Positions 12,491-25,837 of a stretch of DNA of 64,000 nucleotides are shown one piece after another. The notes beneath the pieces were generated by a model. That model made no database searches. It saw only the letters and a list, made by a program, of their open reading frames with translations, and was not told the DNA's origin. Source of the stretch: Thuidium tamariscinum (lineage: Eukaryota; Streptophyta; Bryopsida; Hypnales; Thuidiaceae); the NCBI GenBank assembly GCA_947034885.2, contig OX344750.2, positions 46,114,821 to 46,178,820 of the forward strand, written 5' to 3'. The position numbers and the translations under genes were made by a program. Positions within the stretch are counted from its first letter, which is position 1. Every line of letters begins with the position of its first letter.

Positions 12491-13207
12491 TTCTGCTCCA
12501 TTCAAAACAGATTCAAATGCTAGGGGGTCACTTAGCACTGCACTTAAACGTCCCTATTACCGTGGTGCGGATGCAAAATTAGTGTCACTACACTAATTAT
12601 GGATTCTAACACTAATATTACGAACACTAAATATTATACACAAACATCAAATGTCAACTAAATGAGACTAGAGTACGCTACAAATTAGGGTCAATAATAC
12701 AATATTCCAAATTTTGATTTTTGTGAAAATTGGTAGAATACAACAATATTTCAACCCATTAAATAAAAAATAATATAACTTTGTAAATTAATATTATTTG
12801 TGTATATATATAGGACAAATTAGTATATTGGCTAAGATTGAGAAATATGGTTTTTTGCTTAAGTTCTTAATCCAATTCAAGAACCATGGCAAAAGAAACA
12901 AATCCTCTGTTAAAAGCCCTTTAATTGTTAAAAACCCTTTGTCTAAAGCTATAACCAATAATTAATTTTCTCATCCATTACTCCCTTCTAATAGTGTAAA
13001 ATAAATTTGAATATGGATTCAAGGAAGAAGGTTTTAAGCAAACCTATGTAAATTTCAAGGTAAAGAACAACTTAGACTTCTTTAAGCATTACTTCATGTA
13101 AGCTTAGGTTGGTTGCTAATGTAATTTTAAATCAATTTGAGCAACTATGAAAGTATAAAGTTAGTTTAAAGTGGTTTCCATATTAAAGAAACAAACTTCA
13201 TTAGATG

Positions 13208-13477
13208 AAATTTGAGGGCATTAGGAGACTCCAGGTTCCTGGTCTGTGGGAACACAATTTCTGTCTTGTAAACTTGAATCCTATGTGATTGCAACCATAC
13301 CACATTATTTATTTATTTTTCAAAATTTTTTTTGGACTTATTTTCATATTTCAAGATCCAATTTTTTATATTTTTATATTTTTATATTTTTGATTAAATC
13401 CGGCTTGACAAGGGCCAGCGAAATTGAAAGTTGTTTCGGGAATAGACGCAAAACGGCCATGTAATGCCCTCAAATTT
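13208..13477. mobile_element. 270-bp MITE with perfect 16-bp inverted ends
   Basis: AAATTTGAGGGCATTA (13208-13223) and TAATGCCCTCAAATTT (13462-13477) are exact inverted complements. The outer AAATTT is itself palindromic, so it could be either target duplication or part of the repeat. The open frame inside (13246-13464) is accidental. No second copy was found in the window. Confidence 0.65.
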
Positions 13478-16400
13478 ATTTTAATGATATAGGTTTAGGC
13501 CTAAATTTTAGCTGACATATAATACTTAGAAATTTTATTTTATTTTATTTTTTATTATCCAAATGTTGACAAATACTCTATAGACTATTCTTACCAAACT
13601 CAAAAATGCACCTATTGATCTTGATGTTATGGGCCTAAATTTTTGTGATTTCCAATTACAATATGAAAGACTTTAAAAGATACTTCACACCAACCAAAGG
13701 AATTGTGGTAAAATTAATATGAATATTTGAATGAACTTTAGTTGAAACTTCAATGGTTAAAGATGAAAATGAACTATAATTGGAAAAAAGTAGATAGAAG
13801 TTGAATGAAAGTTGGACAATGATGGCACTATCTAGGATAGTACAAAATAGTGTACAAAAATAATTCAAAATATTTTGAGCTTCTAAATTAGTGTACCTAA
13901 AAATTTTATACAATTTCCAAGTCAATCAAGATTAAACTTTTAAAAAAAGAGTGTACTAACTGAAATAATTGAAATAATATTAATATTGAAGTAGGTGAAA
14001 GTATGAGATACTTTTGTAGCATTTGAGAGTAGTATGATGTATATTCATCTCAAATGAGACTATAATTAACTTTGGGATATTGAGTTGATGTAATTGAAAT
14101 AAAAATTGAAAGTGCCTTTTGTTTTTCCAAGAGTAGTTTATAGTTTTCAATTCTTTTTAAAATAAGCATTAAAAAAACTAAGTTTTTTATTTGGAAGAAT
14201 TTCTTTTGTATATATATTAAGAATATAAATCTAAAAGTCACCTTTTAGAAGCAAATATTCATAGTGTTTTTGCGTCTATAGTATACAGAACATCCAAAGA
14301 TGTCAAAATTCATGTCATCTTGTAGATTTTAAGTCTCTTTTGAGAGTGTATTCTTGATATTTAGAAATATTCATTCATCATTCTTTTGGTAAATCTTAGC
14401 TTCATTAGGTTTATCTGCTAAAATTATTTATTTAAATATGTATTTATGTATTGATTAATATTTTTACTACATTCAAATAATTTAACCTCTAAATGCCTAA
14501 GTTTTGTTTTTTAATTTTTTTAATTTGATTTAAATTGAATAGAAAGCTAATATTTTGATAAATTTTATAAATACTTTTGGATCGTAGCTATAAAAATTCA
14601 AAGTAGACATGAGAAAAGAAAATACAACAATACGACTTACAGATCGAAAGATTTTATTTGTTTGATTGTAAAGGCATAAACCTAAGAAAGTGATTTAAAG
14701 TTTTAATTCTTTTTTTTGTATATCAAATCTCAAAAATTCATTGCAAAAAATACGAGGTAAAAAGGTATAACATGCATAATTCCAATCAATTTAAGGCTTT
14801 TCAAAATCTATTCAATGATTATTTTAAATGAATTTCTAATGTAATTTTTCCTCTATGGTTTAGTATATTGTAGGTTATTTTCATAAGCCTACAATACAAT
14901 AAAATCAAATTTTGCATTTAACATCCTTGCATATGATCTCAAGTAGAAAAATCATAATAGTTCATTTTTAAAATTGGATTTTTGATGTTGAAATCAAATT
15001 TCAAAATTAACTTTTCAAAAGATAAAATTACTAAAAATATTGAATTAGTGAGGTTTTATTAACTTCAAAGTTTTGTTGACACAAGAATTTGATGCCTCTA
15101 GCATTTAGGGAGTAAAAAACATTCTAGTGTCCACTTTTTCTAAAAGTTTTTTATAATTTTTTGTGCACACTAACTTTTAATAACCATTTAAAAAGATATA
15201 ATTTTTTATGGTACAATACCTTTAATGTTTTGATAATTTTTCGATATTAATTAAAATTCCCTTGATGCTCATGTACCCACTATATTGCTCTTAAATGAAT
15301 AAAAAAAATAGAACATGTGTTTCATATTTTTACTTAAAGTTTGTAGCATTTTAAATAAATCAATATGACATTGTTTGAATCATTTTCATCAAAAATAGTC
15401 TGATTGTCAACCAACATCCAACATTCAATCATATTCATCTAATTTTATTATCATTCATTCAATATTCATATTATATTGATCCAAAGTGTTTACATTTCTT
15501 TAGATTGCATTTCACCCAAAAATCATTCTAATAGCAAGAAGGATCTTACACTATTACATTCTTGTACTAAATGAATTAACTTTTGTATCAAAATTCTTGG
15601 AAAACTTTTCTAAAAGATGATCAACCAATTGACCTATATTTTGAAATAAAGTATGCCTTGTATAAGGAAAACCATCATATACTAAGAAATGCAACTTTCA
15701 TGAGGTGAAAACATCCAAAACCATCCCAATACCTAATCTTGCATTGATACTAGACTTCCATTAAAGTATCCCTCAAAAAAGTCATTGAATTGTTCCCATA
15801 CTCAACTACAATTGGTTGATTATTGATTTTACTAAATTTTTGTTTTAAATTTTGATATGATATAGTTTTAGTGGCCTAGGGAGCTTCCACTTTGAAAATT
15901 CATAGAAATTACATGCTATGTCCAAAATTTCAAAAAAAAATTATTCATGATTTTCAATTGCTAATACTATTAAAATATTATTTTTGAAAAAATTTGCCTC
16001 CAAATATGTTGGATTGCTTACCTTAATAGTTTTAAGTGTTTCCACCTTAAGATATAATTTCATCTTTCCAATCTAGGACTAAAATGAAAACATTGAATAA
16101 TTCAAAGAAACCTTCAAAATATGCGTAAAATCACCAAAAATGTTGTCTTCTTCAAAATCTTCAAGAAATTCAATATGCTTTTAAATTTCTAGTCCACAAA
16201 ATCTACAAATAGTTTCACAACCGCATTCAATATTTACACTTGTTCGACCCAGATGGCTTCGATTCAAAATATCATCTCATGACATTATCACTTGGACAGA
16301 AATCATCCAATAGGATGGAGACGGGCCTCCATTAGTCCGAAACTGTGACAAGTGGCACAAGCCAAACGCGAAGCCAGTCAGCACTCACGAAAGCCATCTA

Positions 16401-16490
16401 AGTTAAGCTTATGCCGCCAAACTCTGGCACCTACTGTACTGATTATAACCAGAAGCCTCGTCGATGAAAAATGATGGATGAGAAACAGGG
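13478..16490. other. AT-rich intergenic DNA
   Basis: I find no coding region. The stretch is strongly AT-rich until about 16220, where GC content rises toward psbTn. Minus-strand open frames at 13656-13925 and 14050-14241 are rich in Phe, Ile and Leu, as expected for chance frames in AT-rich DNA. Confidence 0.5.
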
Positions 16491-16493
16491 ACG

Positions 16494-16534
16494 GCCAATG
16501 GAGGGCGAGTGTCGCAAGCCCACCTTATCTTATC
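16494..16534 (+). promoter_or_regulatory. CCAAT box and paired GATAAG (I-box) motifs upstream of psbTn
   Basis: CCAAT lies at 16494-16498. CTTATCTTATC at 16524-16534 is two overlapping GATAAG motifs on the minus strand. I-boxes are common in promoters of light-regulated photosynthesis genes. The pair lies about 175 bases upstream of the psbTn ATG, so it could be in the promoter or the 5' UTR. The motifs are seen; the function is inferred. Confidence 0.45.
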
Positions 16535-16706
16535 GACACCCTTTTCTCAAATCCCAAGCTCGGCACGCGTATTTCAATCTGCCGAAACTCTTGTTGTTGT
16601 ATTTGTGATCTCGCTTCTTTTCATTGCATTTCATTGTATTTCAGTCGGCAGTTCGTTTCCAGGTTTTGTTGCTTAATTTGTCGAATATTCAGACTCGTTG
16701 GAAGCC

Positions 16707-17620
16707 ATGGCCGGACTCGTTGCTGTCTCGTCTGTCGTCGGCGCTTGTGCCTCCTTGGCTGGGGAGCGCATTGCCGCCCCTGTCCGCGCTGCCGGCGTCT
16801 CCGTCCAGGTACGACACTTCTTATTCCCTTCACAGAATTTCGCGGTTGATTGGGTTCTTTTTGTATCTCATTTTGAAATTTGGTTAAGAAGTTGAGAAGA
16901 ACGTGTGTTATGAAACTTGAAATGGTTCTAAGAAGCACACTGAAGTTGTAGGATCCATATTACTCCTGTTTGGATGGTAAGGTGCATATTGAAGTGTTCA
17001 GTGTTTGCTACCGAATGTGCCTATTTTATTAATAGCCATAGGTAGTAAGAGCGGACAGCAAATTAAGAAATTCTGTGTTTGCTCACGAAGAGGAAAGCAT
17101 CTCGGCAATGCATTCGTGGATTTGATCCGTTTTCTTCATTAGTGAATGGCCATCAATGGTTTCTTTGTGGAGACTGGTATTCTGTATTCTTGTAATTTTT
17201 TATAAAAAATGGTCATTTGCTATTACTTTGATGAGGGGACTATTTTTGTGAATCCATTATGATATATTGCAAAATTTGCGTGTTCTTATAGCCAATAATT
17301 TGAGAATAAATGGATATGGTTGTTGTTTGCTTTTCAAGTTATGGAGACTGATGATTTTCTGTTGATATTGATTACAGATGGGACCAGTGAGGTGCGCAGC
17401 CAAGTCCGACGCTGAGATTGTGAACAGGCGCGCGATGATGGCCGTTGCCGCTGCCTCCGTGTTGGCCATCGCCGCTCCCGCATTCGCCGTGACGGAGGGC
17501 ACTCCCCAGAAGGCTGGGTTCGGACTCCAGGATCAGGTGAAGAAGGGATCCAAGGAAGCCAGGAAGAAATTCGCCAACGTCTGCGTGTCCAACCCCACCG
17601 CCTCCATCTGCCACGGTTAA
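16707..17620 (+). CDS. psbTn: Photosystem II 5-kDa protein PsbTn, two exons
   Basis: Exon 1 is 16707..16808 and exon 2 is 17378..17620 (TAA), with a 569-base GT-AG intron in phase 0; the product is 114 residues. PsbTn is a small lumenal subunit of photosystem II encoded in the nucleus. The N-terminus is Ser/Ala-rich with basic residues, a chloroplast transit peptide. Exon 2 contains NRRAMMAVAAASVLAIAAPA and then FAV: a twin Arg and a hydrophobic stretch ending in an AxA-like cleavage site, as for thylakoid lumen import by the Tat route. The mature part has the family pattern KEARKKFANVCVSNPTASIC, with the two conserved Cys that form a disulfide. The ATG context (GCCATGG) is strong. The codon before it in frame is TTG, so the start is 16707. 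Overlapping frames on both strands here are shadows of this GC-rich gene. Confidence 0.92.
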
Positions 17621-18962
17621 ACCGACAGACCCAGTTTCCGGGTTCGAGCACAATGTAGATTTTATCGCTCCTTTCCTCAGGAAATCGACTTGTACGTCTT
17701 TTTTGTGTCTTAAATATAAATATCGTTTTTGGCACACTATTTCGGTATACAATTCCTTTTCGTTTTTTCGTTTTCAGATTGTGCTCAAAGTGTCGGTTTC
17801 ATGAATCTGTGTCTGTCTAGTGGAACCGTCATTGCTACCATATTCGCTCTTGTAGATGCCAGTGGATTAATTGATTCTGTCTTACTGAATGTTCCATAGA
17901 GGAATTTAACGGCCTTATGTCGTTTTGCTCTTTTCTTTCAAATCACCCCATTGTTCGATCATAAGCTAATCTTTTTAGGATTGCTGAACCAAATGGAATT
18001 TACATGCTTCTTTATGGACGATCGCAGTATTTTAGATCGGAAACTAAAACGTTAACTGGTTCAGCACGCATCATAATGTGGTTTAACTTGTTGATTTTCT
18101 CTTAATCTTTCTCAGATCTGTTAATGCCAGTTTCCTCTTCATTTCCGATTTGTTTATGGAATTTTGAGCATGTAACAAAGACAACGTTTTGGTGCAAGCG
18201 ATTGTGTCATTGATAACATCTTATCTCAATATTATTATAGGGTAGATAGTTAGGATTATTACAACCACTTATTGGAACCTTTAGTTTCACCTAGTCAAGT
18301 GTATGATGGCCCATATGAAGTCATATCTCAAGTGTAATGACCAATTTAGACATCGAATTTCTTTCCAAGTTTTTCTTGTTTTTCAATCTATTATTTCTCT
18401 AGTTGATGCAAATTGGAGTAAGATCATACATACTAAACTTATGCATTTTTGGAGCTTCATCCTTATTCCATGCATCTTAAAAAGTTCAAAATTTTGAATC
18501 AAAGTAGATTTAGATACAATCCTTGAAGAAAAATTGTTTTGAAATATGTAATCCCTTCAAATTACATTAGCTTCAATTCTCCAATCAAATAAAGCCAATT
18601 GATCAATCTTTGTATAGAACGCAATCCAAATTATTAGAGCTGCTTTTAATGTCATCATATTCTTTTTCTTTCTATATTTAATTTCACTTTTGAAAATTGT
18701 TTGGATTTGAAAGTTTTATAGAATATTTAATACTTGGACAATAATTCAACAAATTCAAATGTTCAACCAAATCAATAATTGAAATTATCTAACTTGAAGT
18801 ATATAATAAAGGATAAATATATGAGAAAGATTCTTTATATATTTTTTCTCACCATTTGAAAAATGAGTATTGTTTGAATGTTCAATGCAATGAATCTTTT
18901 TTTATTGGATCAAGTACATACCAAAAAATTGTATATCTGAAGAGGTTTACATTTACTGTTAG
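17621..18962. other. 3' flank of psbTn and AT-rich intergenic DNA
   Basis: The first few hundred bases should include the psbTn 3' UTR. The rest is AT-rich; the open frames at 18303-18497 and 18856-19059 have no recognisable product. Confidence 0.5.
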
Positions 18963-19325
18963 AATAGGAGATGACTTAAGAGGATTTTTGGCTAGTTTAA
19001 AAAACTGTGAGTTCTCAAACACTAGGAACGGTTTGGGAACATTGGGAACGCTATGCTGATGTGGTCAAGCAACTGCTTTATTAAAAAATACTAACTAATT
19101 AATTATTTTAATAAATTATTAAATATTTTAAAAATATTTTCTTTAAAAAAAAATTGTTTTTAAAAATCATTTTCTTGCCTTTTTATACATTCTGAAGTTT
19201 TTTGGAATTTTTTTTTTAATTTCTTTTTCCAAAATTAAAAAAATCAGACCAATAGTGGGCTCGTTTGCAACAATGAGAATAGTTTTAGGGAACAACCTTG
19301 AAACAATCTTCCAGGGGATGTTTAA
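18963..19325. repeat. Diverged copy of the GGAGATTTRAGGCCTC repeat family
   Basis: The stretch resembles 56225-56484 in the same orientation: GGAGATGACTTAAGAGGATT near the left end, GTGAGTTCTCA in the middle, and GAACAACCTTGAAACA near the right end. It is the most diverged of three copies; the third is 33950-34224, inverted. Confidence 0.45.
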
Positions 19326-19769
19326 TACTACACTAATTCTTCCAAAGTTGAGATTTAGTATTGTGTGGAGTAGGGTGGTAATTACACTAAATATAATCCA
19401 ACACTAAATATACTTTTTAGTATAACACACTAAAATGGCACTTCGAAAAGGCTTGATTTTACATAAGCTATCAAACCCACTACACAATCCACCTTGCAAT
19501 TGTTGAAATACAACTTTCTTTAAAAAGTAGAGATTGTAAATAACTCCAAATCAACACTTGCATGTTTAAATTATAAAACACTTTATTCTTTCCATTGGAA
19601 CTATTTTCAATACAAATGGATAAATACAATTTTTCAAATCTCAAATCAAGTGAAATTGCTAAGCTTTGCTCAAGCTAGGAATTGAAGTAAAATTGGTAAG
19701 CTCTACTCTTCCACTAATGGTACATAAATACCTTTGAAGATCTCTCAACAATCAAATATTTCCTTGCAA

Positions 19770-20000
19770 TTAGGATTAACCGTCCAACACTCCAACATCC
19801 ATATTTTGGACAATGACCGAAAGGCTTCAAGCTCTATTTTGTCCAACTAACTTCTCATTCATCCAATGTAATACTTGAATGTTGAAAAGCCAACCTTCCT
19901 TTGTGACCGATTTTTGTACAAAGATATAAGCAAAATAGTGCCAAAATTCAAAAAAGGATTAAGTCATTTAAGGGTTACAGTAAGCAAAATGTGACTTCCA
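19770..20000. repeat. Dispersed repeat, copy 1 (partner at 57215)
   Basis: This segment aligns by eye along its length with 57215-57450. Shared words include AAAAGCCAACCTTCCTT / AAAAGACAACCTTCCTT, TTTGTACAAAG, and AAAATTCAAAAAAGGATT. No coding frame or terminal repeat is seen, so the type of element is unknown. Confidence 0.5.
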
Positions 20001-20700
20001 TCCTTCTTTCAAGAAAAATTTACTGAATTACTTCAAAAGGGGTCTAATTGAATTGAAATCATGATCACTTTATGCACCTCCTCCCTTACCATGCATTTTT
20101 TGGACACCTAATTAACAGATTGATGAATTTTCAAAAGTCCTGAAAATAGGCGTACCCAAAATTGACCCAATGCTCATATGAAAAGGGCTGTACACTTTAG
20201 CAAAGAATCGGGAGGTTTGGGGAACGGTTGCAATTGGCTGCAGTCCAGAAACTAAAATGGCAAAACCACATTATTTCCGAGTTCTTAATTCCTGTGTTCC
20301 TCCCTGCTTACTGATCGAATCGCCACGTTCAATGTCTTTGCACTGCGTCTGGAACATCTGAAACAAAATTTTCATCAGCTCTGGGTAGGTTAGTCACATA
20401 GTTGGGAGTGATCAACAAAATGCTCAAATTAGGCTCGAATATTTTTAGAAAACCCATCGACAGCAAAAGAACGCAGTCTCCCAACAGAACTGAAAAGTGA
20501 GAGCACGTCGAAAGGAAGTGCTAAGAGACTCAATTTTTTATCGTTCCAATTACTGGAGCAAGGATTTGTGCTCAGAACTAGCACCGGGACTCAGACTCAA
20601 AATATCAACGACATAGAGAAACAACATACCTTATGCTTCCCAATTGAGTACAAAAAGGCACGAAGGGGCCACTCGGGCTACCAATAAGCCAGCTAGCTTC
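20001..20700. other. 3' flank of the INTS7-like gene
   Basis: GC content rises from about 20200. This probably holds the minus-strand gene's 3' UTR. No other gene is visible. Confidence 0.45.
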
Positions 20701-23700
20701 TTAAACAGTGCCACCACTTGCAGTGATTTTCAAGGTCTCACGAATTCGTGAAGGAAGAAGAACCCATGGTCTGTTCTTGGTGTCCATGCCCACACAATCG
20801 AAAGATAACTGATACTGGCCAGATGGAAATGCCGAAACATCCAGATTGCATGAGGAAAATCCTTTGCCTTTCCTATCCACGGTAAATACAGCAAAGCTCC
20901 TTCCAGATGCACCAGTCCTCCTTTTGACACTCTTGAATGAATGTGTGTTATCTTTTGCGATTGGCAAAGACACCAAGTCTTGCTCGAGTTCAACAGCATC
21001 CTTAACATCTTCACACTTCGCTCGTTGTACAAGCATTGAAATCAGAGAGAAGTCAGTGAGAGATTGGTTTGCTGTTTGGCCGTCATGCCACCCCAGTTTC
21101 CAATCTGCGTACAGGTCTTCCTCTACGAGGGAGGTGCTTTCAACACCTTGGAATGTAAGGACACAGAAGAGAGAAGAAATCCTTGAAGAGCTTCCCACCG
21201 GCTGGCTATTTAGTTGTGCACAGATACTTAAAACAAGAGAAGAGCCTTGTTTCACGGAGAGTTCACTGTTCTCTCCCCCTCCAATTTGAGCTACGAACAA
21301 TTCCACAGCTGCACGGGGCCTGCTTGCTCACCACAAAATTTCAATGTACACAATAAGAATTGAAGTCGAACCAGATTCCAATTTATGAAATATGCGCAAC
21401 TCAGGAGAGGACACACTTCCTAATAGAAGGACAACACCACCTTAAACAACCAAAATTGAAGTAGTTGCAACACAAACTCACAGAAAAGTAATTACGTATG
21501 ATTTGGAAGGGCAGGAACATTAAACACTAACATCAGAAAAGAGCAAACAGGAGAGAAACGGGAAGGGAGTACCTCGTACAAAAGAAGTATCTTGGAATAG
21601 GAAAAGGTAGTTGTAAACATTCTCCAATTAAAATTTGTAAGAAATGGAGAGCCTCAACCCGAACATCCTGGAAGCTGCTTTGCTGTTTCGAAACCGAATT
21701 GCCTCTCTCTAACTTGCTGATATTCTTGACAGCCCAATCACAGACTCTGACAAGAGCGCCATTTGGACAACTCTCCTCCACGAGGTGCTCTTCCGCTTTA
21801 TTCTTGCTCCCAGCCCAAGACTGCAAGAGGTCGATACCTTGAAAACCCTTCACGTGCTTTAAGCGAAGGTAGAGATTCTTAGCAGTTGGAAGGTCTTTGA
21901 GGTTGTCAGCAGAAGGAAAGATCACCGAGAATACAGCTTCCGTACAGAAGGTAAGTAAAGAGCAGCTGACAGCTGCTTCGAGAAGACATTCATAACTCTC
22001 CTGATCAAGGCTTAGAAAAGATAACCCGAGCAAATCGAGCTCTTTGCTGAGATATAATAGTTGCGAACATATTCCAGAGGCTCTCTCTTCCGCGCTTCTA
22101 AAAGTAGATTCAATCTGCCGGTCATATATTCCATCACCACCAACAGTTGGTCCATCACTAGGAGATTCGAAAGCTGGAACATGGCAATCCATGTTCATAT
22201 CCACGGTAGGCGTAGTAGTATTTGGCAGGTTATAGCTTGACAATACGAGCTTTAAAATTTGAAGAAGGTCAGCAACGGATTGTACCATGCGAAGACGAAT
22301 CGATACAAACCACCGCTGAAATTCAAACGTCCTCTCAGAGCATACTCCAGCAGCAAGCGCAATTCCTACTTGACGAAGAAGAGGCATCGCTCTTGCTGCA
22401 GCTTTACCAAATGCATGTGAACAATTGTCACCTTGATCACTTCGTTCCAGCACCTTCTTGACTTCGTCACCCGTGTCAACATCCATTGCCATATCTAAAT
22501 TCGACGAACAAGGTCTCTGCGTATCACCCGCCGGCACTTCACTACCAGAAGACCTCACGTGTTCTCTAGTGTTGTTGGAGAAGCTGAGTAAAGCTTCAGC
22601 GTTTGCAAAGTGAGAGACTCCCAAAAGCCACAAATAGCAACCTTCAGAGCGAACCTTCTTTACGAGTACCTCAAATAATGTACACGCAGGTGACCAAAAC
22701 CCATGGGTTGCTGCCTCCGAAGCTACTTTATAAGCTGTCCAAACTTCTCCAAATTTCCTCATCTGATCGATGCACTTTGTGATATGGCTTTCAATGCTTC
22801 TTCTGTCATTGGAACTGCTCCTTCCACTCAAACTCCAAATTCTCAACAATGGAGGAAGAGTGGCCCTTAGAATGTGACATGCAGAATCGTCTCCTGAAAC
22901 TTGTGTTGTCAGGTCCAGAAGTTTCGGAAGAGTTGAGCAAGCTGAAGTCGAATCCATTAGACTGATCCCGGAATACAGGCAATGACAAAGGGTTAACACA
23001 TACTCTAATTCAGTCTCTAGGCGAGTAATTACATCCCCATGATTTTCAGAAACCACCTTCGGTTCTGTGTTTTCCTTGCTATCTATATCCATTGGCGCTG
23101 CTGTATCTGCTTTCCCAATCAATGATCTCACACCCTCTAAATACCTTTTTGTGACCGCTATAATCTGTAAGGAAACCGAGTCCAAAATCACAGGTGCAAC
23201 CTCTGGGCAGTTTTGCATGAGCCGTGAGACAAGTCCCGTGATAACCTGAAGCCTTTCAGGATTAAACCCGTCCTGAAGCTCGTTTCCGATGATACTCTTA
23301 TTGTCACCTAAAGTGAGAGCACCCTCCAATGCCAGTTGGTCACACAACAACAATCCAACTCTTGCTGTAAAGTTCCGGTTGCTTTGAGAACCGCGTATAT
23401 TTGCCACATTGCCATTATGCATGCGTCCAACTCTTTCAGTCTCTGAGACCTCATCGGTGACCCCCTTACCAGGTGTAGATTCCTGAGCATCTGGAAAGTC
23501 CCTTGCCGCTGTCACCTTCAGGTTGCAACCAAACGATCTCAAGCATTCAAGGGCTGCTTGTCTCAACGGCCAAGCGTACGACAGAAAATTCGACTCGACT
23601 GTCAACAAAAGGCGAGAAAGCTCAGGTCCGACCACCACTGAAACGAAATGAGCTGAAAGCTGCAAAACAGTACAGTACGTGATCTAGGTTAGAAAGAGAC

Positions 23701-25837
23701 AATTACCTCAACAGTGAGAAGTTGAGCATTTTTTCCGCCCAATTCCATCACATACAATCCTGCAATCCATGCTCAGTGAAACACGAACCTTGTGGAGAAT
23801 TTCAAACGCCAAGACTCGAAGCGCTGGAGCTGCGCTGCCATCTTCGGCAACGGAAAGAAGAACCGAAAAGTCCCACATGCTCGAGACTCTGGATCTGGCA
23901 GCAGCTCGGGAAGCGAGCTTCGACAAGCATTGCAGCGCAACTGCACGGACCTTAGCACGAGGATCCGAGCTCAGGTAGGCAAATAGCAACTCCACCTGCA
24001 ATTTTCCTGCCCACTTTAATATCAACAGGAGGTGGCACTGCAAAGCTCACCGTGAAAGAATCAGATGCGACGAGCTCCAAAATCTAGCAACAGACAACAA
24101 ATGCAAGGTGTCTCTAGTCGACAGAATAACAAAGAGGGTGTAGCAAGATTTGTCAGAATTGTACAGAACCCTTGCAAAACTGGATACTTTGAATATAGAT
24201 CATCTGCGAAGAGTAACAGATTGCTTCATAGGAAATAGTTTTAACGCTTAGGTGGAAACATGAGGGGTAGCACGTCCAGAACACAAGTGGTCATATTTAC
24301 AAATCTAGACCTTGATCCATCAAAAGATTGCAGATGGAGTACCTGTCTTTCACTTGTGGCAGTCGATTTGAGTGCAAGCGCAGTAAGAGACGTGAGCATA
24401 GCCGACACAATATCCGTCGTGGGTAGCCGCTGCAACAAAGATTCCCCTGCCTGCACGTTTCCATCAACTCTAAAGATCAAACTCAAACTTTGAGAGAGAA
24501 AAAGGGAAACTCATCCATTTGAATCCAACCTTCAGCTTAATCCATAACGCACTGCCGTCCACGTTAATTACATAACCCCACTGAAGGACCCTTGAACATT
24601 TTGGACGCTGTATTTTCTTCACAAGGTACAGGGTACCGCATTCGCGTAACGTGATGATTATTAACACAATACAAAATTGTATGAACAGTATACTCCTATT
24701 CCTGTCTCCAACTGGTTGTTTGGATTTACAATGAATCTCTTATATGATTTGTGAACATAAGATAAAATACATACGTACAAAAGTGGCTTCTTGATCCTTT
24801 ATGGTTAAAAATATGACTGGAAGTTCTAATAGTGAGGATAAAGGCGCGAACCCCGTGGGCCTGAAGAGCGAGATGAGGAGATGCTCCAAGTTTCGAAAAG
24901 ACACGAATTGCAGAGAGCTTCAACGCCGGAGAGGACCCCATGGCGTTCGCCATTTCCACCACTTTCTCCAATGCAATCTGGGCATACTGAGGTGACAATT
25001 CACACAGACAGCCCGTGGCAAACAGTGCAGCCTCCGCCTGATTCAATTGATTAAAATCACACATCAACACATCATCCCAGATCAGAGACAAAATCCGCCA
25101 AGGCTTTGTATCAGATGACCTGATGAAGCAAAACCAAAAAAGTAAGGAATTGGCTGACCTCCTTCGAATGAGGTGATTCGAGAGCTTCGATGACGAGCCG
25201 GTGCACGTCCACACTGTCGGCAGCAATCTCTCCAAGGCACCCTAACATCCGCAATGCCAAAGCCCTGGCCACCACATCACCACTATCCATCACCGACTTC
25301 ACCCTCTTCAAAACCTCCTGGTGATTGGCAATCCTCTCTTTCCGAAACAGTCCCGTACTGTCATCGCTTCCACGCCCTGCATTCTTGGAAACTAAAAGAA
25401 AAGCTTTCAAGATACACAGCCGAGTGAAATTGTTCCCGGTTCGAAACGAATCCGCAAGACGTTGCAGCATAGCATTGGCGAATGTTTTGTCCTCGCCGTC
25501 TCCGAGTTTGTAGAGAACCGACGTTTCCACAGATGGGATGGGCTCCTCGTTCCACCATAGCATTCGCGGTCCTGTTCTCAAAATAGCTTCACAGGGAGCA
25601 CCTGCAAGCAACCAATTCTCAATCAAACCAAGGTAAACCCCTAAACCCAAAACCCTAACACCCTAAAACCCTAAAGAAGTTTTTCTGATATTCCCTCAAA
25701 CTACCTGGTCGGGTCTGGCGCAAGCCGCGTTCCAGATCCACGTTCCACTGCAAGGCTTTAGCAGCGGCAATTTCAGGCAAGCCATTTGCAGGAGCAAGAG
25801 CGCCGGGCACCCCGCCGGCCCCCAATTGCTCCCCCAT
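20701..25837 (-). CDS. INTS7: Integrator complex subunit 7-like protein (EMB1895 type), eight exons
   Basis: Exons on the minus strand are 25837..25705, 25601..25159, 25037..24852, 24450..24343, 24083..24051 (33 bases), 23995..23789, 23659..21573 and 21319..20701 (stop). Phases join to 1271 residues. The protein is an ARM/HEAT-type helical repeat protein. Family-like parts are WNVDLERGLRQTRPG at the N-terminus, FATGCLCELSPQYAQIALEK, MLTSLTALALKSTATSE and FAYLSSDPRAKVRAVALQCL. Integrator cleaves snRNA 3' ends and trims paused Pol II transcripts; the Arabidopsis counterpart is embryo-essential. Start: I chose the ATG at 25837, since the longer frame opens with GTG. Weak points are the GTTCGC donor after exon 3 and the acceptor of exon 4, where other nearby AG sites exist. 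Exon 7 encodes about 695 residues without interruption. Frames on the plus strand here are shadows. Confidence 0.85.
25634..25676 (+). promoter_or_regulatory. Telo-box cluster in the first intron of the INTS7-like gene
   Basis: A run of AAACCCTA-like units fills much of the 103-base intron 1 (25704..25602). Examples are AAAACCCTAAC, CACCCTAAAACCCTAAAG and degenerate ACCCCTAAACCC. Short interstitial telomere repeats (telo-boxes) near the start of plant genes bind Myb-type and other telobox-binding factors. The repeat is seen; a regulatory role is inferred. It is too short and internal to be a telomere. Confidence 0.6.

Noticed and set aside
16621..17752. Multiple frames on both strands around psbTn
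   Set aside because: They overlap the GC-rich exons of psbTn and its intron and have no domain of their own.
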